The notes beneath the pieces are model-generated. The model was not told the origin of the DNA. It saw nothing but the letters and a program-made list of their open reading frames with translations, and searched no databases. A program made the position numbers and the translations under genes. Shown piece after piece: positions 13,362-18,943 of a DNA stretch of 18,943 bases; the stretch's first letter is position 1, and each line of letters starts with the position of its first letter. Source of the stretch: an uncultured Clostridia bacterium (GTDB taxonomy: Bacteria > Bacillota > Clostridia > Oscillospirales > Ruminococcaceae); NCBI GenBank assembly GCA_946613705.1, contig CAMOFU010000016.1, positions 1-18,943 of the forward strand, in the 5' to 3' direction.

Positions 13362-14446
13362 AGAAATATCTATGGGGGATATGCTACGGCCTTGCCATCA
13401 CGGCATTCACGGCTTATGTATCGCTTGACACATTCGTGATAAGCAGCCGTTATCAGGAAAATGCGGGTGCGGTAAACTCGGCAATGTTCGCTGATATACC
13501 CAAAACAGCGATCACGAGCGATGCCGACAGCTCAGATGACACTGAGAGCTCGCAGCCCTCCGAGAGTGAGAACAGCACGTCTCCGAGTACACGGAGCAGC
13601 GATACTGTCCGCAGCAAGCGTTCAGGCAAACGCAGCTCAGGCAGCGCAGCACCCGTTCAGAACGACAGCAGCTCACAGGCAGATGAAAGCTCGGAAAGCA
13701 GCAGCGACACCGCAGTATCCTCAGATGGCAGCACGGTATACGAGGACGATAACATACGGATAACCCTCACAGAATACTATCAGTATGATACAAAGATATA
13801 TGCGGCGGATATCAGGCTAAGCTCGGCGGAATACCTGAAAGCAGCCTTTGCAGACGACACATACGGCAAAAACGTGACTGCCAGGACCTCGGAGACAGCT
13901 GCGGCTCACAACGCGATACTTGCGGTAAACGGCGATTACTACGGAGCTCAGGAGCGTGGATATGTGATACGGAACGGTGTGGTCTACCGAAGCACACCGA
14001 GCAGCAATGAGCTGCTTTGCATCTACGCGGACGGTACCATGAAGGTCATCGCTCAGCAGGATAAAACTGCGGAGGAGCTTGTTGCGGAAGGAGTATGGCA
14101 GGCATTCAGCTTCGGTCCCGCACTTATCGAGAACGGCAGCATCGCAGTCACCGAATCCGAAGAGGTGGGCAAGGCTATGGCGAGCAATCCCCGCACAGCT
14201 ATAGGAATGATCGGTGAGGGACATTATGTGATGGTCGTCTCCGACGGCAGGACAGATGAGAGCGAGGGGCTTTCACTGCATCAGCTGGCAGAATTCATGC
14301 AGGGGCTCGGTGCAGAGACAGCATATAATCTTGACGGAGGAGGTTCCTCGACAATGTATCTGAACGGGCAGGTCATAAACAATCCTACGAGCTCGGGAAA
14401 CATAAAGGAAAGGAAGGTGAGCGATATTGTTTATATCGGTTACTGA
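13358..14446 (+). CDS. Membrane-anchored phosphodiester glycosidase (NAGPA-like)
   Basis: The 362-residue protein has an N-terminal membrane anchor (about 5-27), a disordered Ser-rich linker (about 53-127) and a phosphodiester glycosidase domain (PF09992, about 145-362). Family motifs are clear: ILAVNGDYYG (187-196), FGPALIENG (252-260), NPRTAIG (277-283) and NLDGGGSSTM (324-333). The human family member removes GlcNAc from a phosphodiester; bacterial members act on surface glycans or are poorly known. The domain would sit outside the membrane. The start overlaps the GT2-GtrA stop (ATGA), and AAGGGAG lies upstream. With a lipid-linked sugar synthase before it, a role in trimming or modifying a phosphodiester-containing surface polymer is plausible, but this is inference. 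Confidence 0.92.
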   Translation: MKKYLWGICYGLAITAFTAYVSLDTFVISSRYQENAGAVNSAMFADIPKTAITSDADSSDDTESSQPSESENSTSPSTRSSDTVRSKRSGKRSSGSAAPVQNDSSSQADESSESSSDTAVSSDGSTVYEDDNIRITLTEYYQYDTKIYAADIRLSSAEYLKAAFADDTYGKNVTARTSETAAAHNAILAVNGDYYGAQERGYVIRNGVVYRSTPSSNELLCIYADGTMKVIAQQDKTAEELVAEGVWQAFSFGPALIENGSIAVTESEEVGKAMASNPRTAIGMIGEGHYVMVVSDGRTDESEGLSLHQLAEFMQGLGAETAYNLDGGGSSTMYLNGQVINNPTSSGNIKERKVSDIVYIGY

Positions 14447-14831
14447 GAAGCGCAATTCGGGCAATGACCGCGCCATGAGAAACTGCTTCGGCTGTATATG
14501 CGCCGCTGTATTTCTCGGACTGTTCGGTGCTGTCTATGAAAGCTTCAGCCACGAGGTATACTCGCCGTTCATGATGTACGCCTTCGGGGTGCCGCTTGTG
14601 CTCGGAGCACTGCCCTACGGGATCATGGCGCTTCGCAGGCACACACCGCGTCGGCTGACGGTAAACCTCTGGGACTCGATGATCGCGGCATTATCACTGG
14701 GCTGCCTTATGCAGGGAGCGCTCGAGATCTACGGTACTACCAATAAGCTTGTGATAGTCTATCCGATACTCGGAGGAGTATTCGCAGCGGCTGCTGTCTC
14801 ACTTGCATTTATGAAACGCTTCGGAGAATAA
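14427..14831 (+). CDS. Four-helix membrane protein of the glycan operon, unknown
   Basis: The 134-residue protein begins at a TTG (14427) inside the end of the glycosidase gene, a 20-bp overlap. GGAAGGTGA ends six bases before this TTG, whereas the first downstream ATG (14475) has no ribosome site, so TTG is preferred. Four hydrophobic helices are seen (about 18-38, 46-68, 82-101, 107-128), with short loops and a basic RRHTPRR loop after the second, expected to be cytoplasmic. I do not recognise the family. Its overlap with the glycosidase suggests it works with the glycan enzymes. Confidence 0.75.
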   Translation: MFISVTEKRNSGNDRAMRNCFGCICAAVFLGLFGAVYESFSHEVYSPFMMYAFGVPLVLGALPYGIMALRRHTPRRLTVNLWDSMIAALSLGCLMQGALEIYGTTNKLVIVYPILGGVFAAAAVSLAFMKRFGE

Positions 14832-14850
14832 AACAAAGATCAATGGATAA

Positions 14851-14877
14851 ACAGGCTGCTGCGTGCAGCCTGTTTTT
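14851..14877 (+). terminator. Terminator of the GT2-GtrA operon
   Basis: Perfect 9-bp arms ACAGGCTGC (14851-14859) and GCAGCCTGT (14865-14873) with a 5-nt loop, followed by a T run. Confidence 0.88.
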
Positions 14878-14929
14878 ATGTCGGCAATTTACGCTCTGGT
14901 CAGCGCAAGAAATGATTAGCGGCAGGATA

Positions 14930-14951
14930 GTTTATCATTTATAATATAAAC
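14930..14951 (+). promoter_or_regulatory. Inverted repeat over the likely -10 box of the GH3 gene
   Basis: GTTTAT (14930-14935) and ATAAAC (14946-14951) flank a 10-nt spacer that holds most of a TATAAT (14940-14945), the best -10 candidate for the GH3 operon. No good -35 box lies 17 bp upstream, as expected of an activator-dependent promoter. The dyad may be an operator. Confidence 0.4.
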
Positions 14952-15001
14952 AACAGCAATAGATATCATATCAGAACTAAAAACTATTATGAGGTGAGCT
15001 T

Positions 15002-17077
15002 ATGGAAAAATACAGAGACAAGTCCTATTCTGCCGAGGAACGCGCCGAGGCGCTCGTTGCCGAGATGACAGTCGAAGAAATGGCAAGCCAGCTGAGGTAC
15101 GATGCTCCTGCGGTCGAGCGTCTCGGCATTCCTGCCTACAACTGGTGGAACGAGGGTATACACGGTCTGGCACGGTCGGGTGTTGCTACGATGTTCCCGC
15201 AGGCTATCGGGCTGGCGGCGATGTTCGATACCGACCTCGTCCGCAAGGCAGCAGAGATCACAGCTGACGAGGCAAGGGCGAAATACAACGTGTACACCCA
15301 AAAGGGCGACCGCGATATATACAAGGGGCTTACCCTATGGGCACCTAATATCAATATTTTCCGCGACCCCCGCTGGGGCAGAGGTCACGAGACATACGGC
15401 GAGGACCCGTTCCTTACCGCCGAAAACGGCAAGGCATATGTAAAGGGTCTGCAAGGCGACGGTGATGTGCTGAAAACTGCTGCCTGTGCAAAGCATTTTG
15501 CAGTACACAGCGGCCCCGAGGCTGTGCGGCATGAGTTCGATGCAAAGGCAACTCCCAAGGATATCGAGGAGACATATCTTCCCGCCTTTGAAGCACTGGT
15601 AAAGGAAGCAAAGGTTGAAGGAGTTATGGGTGCTTACAACCGCGTCAACGGCGAGCCTGCCTGCGCAAGCGATTTCCTTATGGGCAAGCTTGATGAATGG
15701 GGCTTTGACGGCTATTTTGTATCCGACTGCTGGGCGATCAGGGATTTCCACGAGCACCACATGGTCACGTCAAATGCAGTAGAATCGGCAGCTATGGCTA
15801 TCAAGGCAGGCTGCGATGTGAACTGCGGCTGCACATACGTTAATCTGCTTGCAGCACTCGACCGCGGAATGATAACCGAAGAGGATATAAAAAAGGCCTG
15901 TGTGCATCTTATGAGGACACGCATCAGGCTCGGTATGTTCGATGATGAAACTCCCTTTGACAGCATTCCCTACACGTCCGTGGCAAGCGAGGAGCATAAG
16001 GCTGTTTCGCTCGAATGTGCAAGACGCAGTGCCGTGCTTCTCAAAAACAACGGCATACTCCCGATAGATGAGAGCAGGTACAAGACCATCGCAGTGATAG
16101 GACCGAATGCTGACAGCCGCGCCGCACTCGAGGGCAACTACAACGGCTTATCGGACAGATACACCACGATACTCCGCGGAATACAGGACAGATTCGGCGG
16201 CAGGGTGATCTATGCCGAGGGCTGCCACCTTTATAAGGACCGCAGCTCTGTTCTCGCACAGGCAGGCGACAGATATGCCGAGGCCGAAGCTGCCGCAGAA
16301 AGCAGTGAGCTCGTTATCCTGTGTGTAGGACTTGATGCCACTATCGAGGGCGAGGAGGGCGACACAGGCAACGAATTCTCCTCGGGCGATAAGAACGGAC
16401 TGCTTCTCCCCGCACCGCAGGCAGAGCTTGTAAAGCGGATACTCGCGCTCGGCAAACCGACAGTTATCATATGCGCAGCAGGAAGTGCTGTCAACACCGA
16501 AGCAGACCCCGATGCACTGCTGCACATCTGGTACCCCGGGGCTGAAGGCGGCAGAGCAGCTGCCGAAATACTCTTCGGCGATGTATCTCCCTCGGGCAAG
16601 CTCCCCGTCACATTCTACAAGGATACCGATAAGCTGCCGGACTTTACAGACTATTCCATGAAGGGCAGGACATACAGATACACCAACGAAAACATTCTCT
16701 TCCCGTTCGGATACGGACTGACCTACGGCGGGATAGAATGCACAGCCCTCGAATACCGCGGCGGTACAGCTTATGTGACCGCTGAAAACAAGGGCGATGC
16801 AGCCGAGGATATCATACAGCTGTACATCAAAGATCACTCGGAAAACGCTGTGCCCAACGAGAGCCTTTGCGGATTCATGCGCATCTCGCTCGGCAAGGGC
16901 GAGAGCAGACAGTTCGCTATCCCCGTACCCGAACGGGCATTCACCGCCGTTGACGAAAACGGCAGACGCGCAGTATTCGGCAGCAGATTTACCCTGTATG
17001 CAGGAACACACCGCCCCGACAGACTGAGCTGTGAGCTTTCGGGCAGCGATTGCATAAGCGTTGAAATAACCAAATGA
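15002..17077 (+). CDS. Cytoplasmic GH3 glycoside hydrolase, beta-xylosidase type
   Basis: The 691-residue protein has no signal peptide and the three-part GH3 layout: a TIM-barrel domain (about 1-310), an alpha/beta sandwich domain (about 335-560) and a fibronectin-III-like C-terminal domain (about 570-690). YNWWNEGIHG (46-55) and DPRWGRGHETYGEDP (122-136) are typical of the xylosidase/arabinofuranosidase branch. KH at 164-165 and the nucleophile Asp242 in VSDCWA are present. The acid/base Glu probably lies in the EGEEGDTGNEF stretch (449-459). It would split intracellular xylo-oligosaccharides, or related beta-linked or arabinose-bearing substrates, after import. AGGTGA is four to five bases before the ATG. 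A DUF4380-like gene follows after 19 bp, and an AraC-type gene converges downstream. The family is certain; the exact substrate is not. Confidence 0.94.
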   Translation: MEKYRDKSYSAEERAEALVAEMTVEEMASQLRYDAPAVERLGIPAYNWWNEGIHGLARSGVATMFPQAIGLAAMFDTDLVRKAAEITADEARAKYNVYTQKGDRDIYKGLTLWAPNINIFRDPRWGRGHETYGEDPFLTAENGKAYVKGLQGDGDVLKTAACAKHFAVHSGPEAVRHEFDAKATPKDIEETYLPAFEALVKEAKVEGVMGAYNRVNGEPACASDFLMGKLDEWGFDGYFVSDCWAIRDFHEHHMVTSNAVESAAMAIKAGCDVNCGCTYVNLLAALDRGMITEEDIKKACVHLMRTRIRLGMFDDETPFDSIPYTSVASEEHKAVSLECARRSAVLLKNNGILPIDESRYKTIAVIGPNADSRAALEGNYNGLSDRYTTILRGIQDRFGGRVIYAEGCHLYKDRSSVLAQAGDRYAEAEAAAESSELVILCVGLDATIEGEEGDTGNEFSSGDKNGLLLPAPQAELVKRILALGKPTVIICAAGSAVNTEADPDALLHIWYPGAEGGRAAAEILFGDVSPSGKLPVTFYKDTDKLPDFTDYSMKGRTYRYTNENILFPFGYGLTYGGIECTALEYRGGTAYVTAENKGDAAEDIIQLYIKDHSENAVPNESLCGFMRISLGKGESRQFAIPVPERAFTAVDENGRRAVFGSRFTLYAGTHRPDRLSCELSGSDCISVEITK

Positions 17078-17096
17078 TCTGAAAGGAGAAACAGAA

Positions 17097-17993
17097 ATGG
17101 CTGTAACATACGAGATAAAGAATTATCTGAACTTCGGCAGATGTGCGTTTATAACCAATGGCCTGCTGACGATAGGTGTTACCGTTGACGTTGGCCCGAG
17201 AGTGATCTACTGCGCACTTGAGGGAAAAGAGAACATCATGTTCGTGGACGAGGAAAGACGCTTCAAGCAGGACTGCGGCGAGTACGGTACATGGTACAAC
17301 TACGGCGGACACAGGCTGTGGTGCTCGCCCGAGCTTGTTCCCGAGACCTATTCGCCCGACAGTGACCCCGTATGCTTCAGGGCAGAAGCTGACAGGTTCA
17401 CATTTACCGCCCCCGAGACACCATTCAAAAAGGTTTTTTCTTTGGTGTTTGAGCTGAGCGAGAACAGCGCCGAGGTCAAGGTCACCTCGCGTATAACAAA
17501 CCTTTCTTCCGAACCGAGCGAATTCGCGCCCTGGTCGCTTACCTGCCTTGCCGACGGGAGCGCCGCAGTTATCCCGATGTGTACCCGCAAGAGCGGATTT
17601 CTGCCGAACAGAGTCGTGAGCCTTTGGGAATATTCCGATGTATATGACCCGCGCTTCAAGCTGACCAATGAATATGCCCGTATCCGTCAGGACAGCCTTA
17701 TCCGAACTCCATTCAAGGCGGCTTTCAACAATGAAGACGGCTGGGAGGCTGTTGTGCTCAAGGGTCAGATCTTCATCAAAAAGATCAGCCCCTATCAATT
17801 CGTCAGATACCCCGACTACTCCTGCAACGTTGAGGTCTTCACCAATGACCGTTTTCTCGAATGCGAGGTGCTCGGTGAATACAAAGCATATCAGCCGAAC
17901 GAAACTGCGGAGATAGAGGAAGTATGGCGCATTTGCGAAGCTCCCGAGGGCTATGCCCCCGACGTATCCGAGCTTGCAGCAATGGCAGAATAA
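17097..17993 (+). CDS. DUF4380-like protein, galactose mutarotase-like fold
   Basis: The 298-residue protein is beta-strand rich with no signal peptide. The VTVDVGPRVI segment (28-37), the WYNYGGHRLWCSPE segment (66-79) and the conserved APWSLTCL (143-168 region) resemble DUF4380 proteins, which are predicted to share the galactose mutarotase (aldose epimerase) fold. A sugar-binding or epimerase role fits its place 19 bp after the GH3 gene, with AAGGAG about ten bases before the ATG. It might bring the sugar released by the GH3 enzyme to the anomer needed for the next step. This is inference; no enzyme activity is established for the family that I can cite. Confidence 0.75.
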   Translation: MAVTYEIKNYLNFGRCAFITNGLLTIGVTVDVGPRVIYCALEGKENIMFVDEERRFKQDCGEYGTWYNYGGHRLWCSPELVPETYSPDSDPVCFRAEADRFTFTAPETPFKKVFSLVFELSENSAEVKVTSRITNLSSEPSEFAPWSLTCLADGSAAVIPMCTRKSGFLPNRVVSLWEYSDVYDPRFKLTNEYARIRQDSLIRTPFKAAFNNEDGWEAVVLKGQIFIKKISPYQFVRYPDYSCNVEVFTNDRFLECEVLGEYKAYQPNETAEIEEVWRICEAPEGYAPDVSELAAMAE

Positions 17994-18070
17994 AGCACTT
18001 ATCCCTATCATGTTATGCCTTGCCGCAAATTATCATTTACAACAAGACACAGCAGAATTGGAAAAAGCAA

Positions 18071-18109
18071 CGTCCGCCCTGTGATAAATTCACGGGACGG
18101 ACGGTTTTC
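18071..18109. terminator. Bidirectional terminator between convergent genes
   Basis: Arms at 18071-18083 and 18091-18103 form a 13-bp stem with one mismatch and one G-U pair, and a 7-nt loop. On the plus strand four T follow (18105-18108); on the minus strand five T follow (18062-18066). The plus-side T run overlaps the stop codon of the AraC-type gene. Confidence 0.75.
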
Positions 18110-18943
18110 ATCTGCTCATACGGTATTCTCTCGGGGAAAGGCCGTAGATGCTGCGGAATGCCTTAGAAAACTTGCTGCCGTTATCATAACCGCATTCCCC
18201 TGCGATCTCGAGGATCGAAGCAGAAGAGCCTGTCAGCAGGGCGGCAGCCTTCTGCATACGTTTACGGCGGGCATAGGAGTAGATCGAATCGCCGTATACG
18301 CTGCGAAAACAGTTTTTTAGTCTTGTGGGAGACACTTCAAACAGCTCTGAAAGCTGCTCGATGGTGATATGCTTGCACGGGTCGGCAGTGATGACAGCCT
18401 CGACCGATCTTGCAAGCTCGACCTGAGCCTTTGTACGGTACTGTCTGGAAAACGCGAGCCCTGCAATGTCATACTGCCCTATGCAGATCAGCAGCTCGAT
18501 AGCCCTCAGCTTGCGGACAGGGCTTTCGGGACGGTCGGTCTCCGACAGCTCGCGGACTATGCTTTGCAGCCTCTCGGGAGAACGGATCATAAACACGGGA
18601 TTCTGCTCAAGCGCCTTGCTTATACCCGACAGGTCAAGATCGTGCGCAGTCATTCCGAACGGAAGCTGTCGGCTCAGCTCATTTTCGACCACGACCAGCG
18701 TAAAGCCTTTGTAGTCCTCAGACATAAAACACTTTCTCGGAGCCTTTTTTGTAAATAGCATATCCCCCATCGAGATATAGCAATACTCCCCTGCTGCTCT
18801 GTATTCGGTGTTTCCCGACGAACAGGCACAGATGTACAATGCCTCCCTCACGCCCTGCACAAGCTCTGTCTCATGCTCGGACGTTTCTATTATCTGAGTA
18901 ACTGCCCCGGGTATAATGTGTTTGATGTATTTCTTTTTGTTTT
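18108..18943 (-). CDS. AraC-family transcriptional regulator (N-terminus beyond window)
   Basis: The frame is open from the stop at 18108 to the right edge, about 278 codons, so the start lies outside the window; a GTG at 18860 is internal and has no ribosome site. The N-terminal part is a sensory region. The last 95 or so residues hold the two AraC helix-turn-helix motifs: HITIEQLSELFEVSPTRLKN for the first, and ILEIAGECGYDNGSKFSKAF followed by YGLSPREYR for the second. Regulators of this type usually activate sugar-use genes when bound to a small ligand. It converges on the GH3-DUF4380 unit and is a candidate regulator of it, which the sequence does not prove. A bidirectional terminator separates the two. 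Confidence 0.9.
   Translation of the reverse strand, partial: NKKKYIKHIIPGAVTQIIETSEHETELVQGVREALYICACSSGNTEYRAAGEYCYISMGDMLFTKKAPRKCFMSEDYKGFTLVVVENELSRQLPFGMTAHDLDLSGISKALEQNPVFMIRSPERLQSIVRELSETDRPESPVRKLRAIELLICIGQYDIAGLAFSRQYRTKAQVELARSVEAVITADPCKHITIEQLSELFEVSPTRLKNCFRSVYGDSIYSYARRKRMQKAAALLTGSSASILEIAGECGYDNGSKFSKAFRSIYGLSPREYRMSR

Noticed and set aside
16989..18011. Open frame of 340 codons on the minus strand opposite the DUF4380-like gene
   Set aside because: Antisense to a gene with family motifs and a good ribosome site; composition rich in Cys, Gly and Val without any domain pattern.

Overview
The window looks like a chromosomal piece of an anaerobic, Gram-positive Clostridia genome, most likely Oscillospiraceae of the Ruminococcus type. 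This rests on gene content (class B sortase, SleB/YpeB-type germination proteins, SpoIID-domain protein, YozG-like regulator with DUF2975, a two-domain rubrerythrin, a cytoplasmic GH3 xylosidase-type enzyme), a roughly balanced base composition with AT-rich intergenic gaps, and strong AGGAGG-type ribosome sites with several TTG/GTG starts. No tRNA, rRNA, CRISPR array, insertion sequence or phage gene was seen. It reads as core chromosome, not a mobile island.

Layout. Positions 1-8255 are read on the minus strand. Going in the direction of transcription: a TTG-started cysteine desulfurase (7125-8255) and ThiI (5880-7058), a sulfur-transfer pair; a 552-bp gap with two copies of a TGTACA-rich element; then cinA C-terminal-type amidase (4749-5327), class B sortase (3646-4749) and SleB-like cell wall hydrolase (2540-3577), closed by a hairpin terminator; then a SpoIID-domain protein (773-2392) and a zinc-ribbon protein with a Pro-Ala tract that runs off the left edge (1-750).

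From 8515 to 17993 genes are on the plus strand: YpeB (8515-9849) and rubrerythrin (9885-10502), ended by a strong terminator; a consensus-promoter operon of DUF2975 membrane protein, YozG-like HTH regulator and two small unknown membrane proteins (10746-12159); a cell-surface glycan operon of GT2-GtrA fusion, phosphodiester glycosidase and a four-helix membrane protein (12330-14831); and a GH3 glycosidase with a DUF4380-like protein (15002-17993). A convergent AraC-type regulator (18108-18943, N-terminus beyond the window) lies behind a bidirectional terminator.

How it fits together. SleB and YpeB, partners in spore cortex hydrolysis in Bacillus, are both present but split into two transcription units. 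The control regions in front of each unit share the same dyad, TACA-N6-TGTA (two copies on each side), and ypeB also has a sigma-G-like promoter. This suggests a shared regulator tying the cinA-sortase-sleB operon to ypeB. That is the most unusual signal in the window. The remaining operons look like self-contained modules for sulfur transfer, envelope glycan building or trimming, and xylo-oligosaccharide use.
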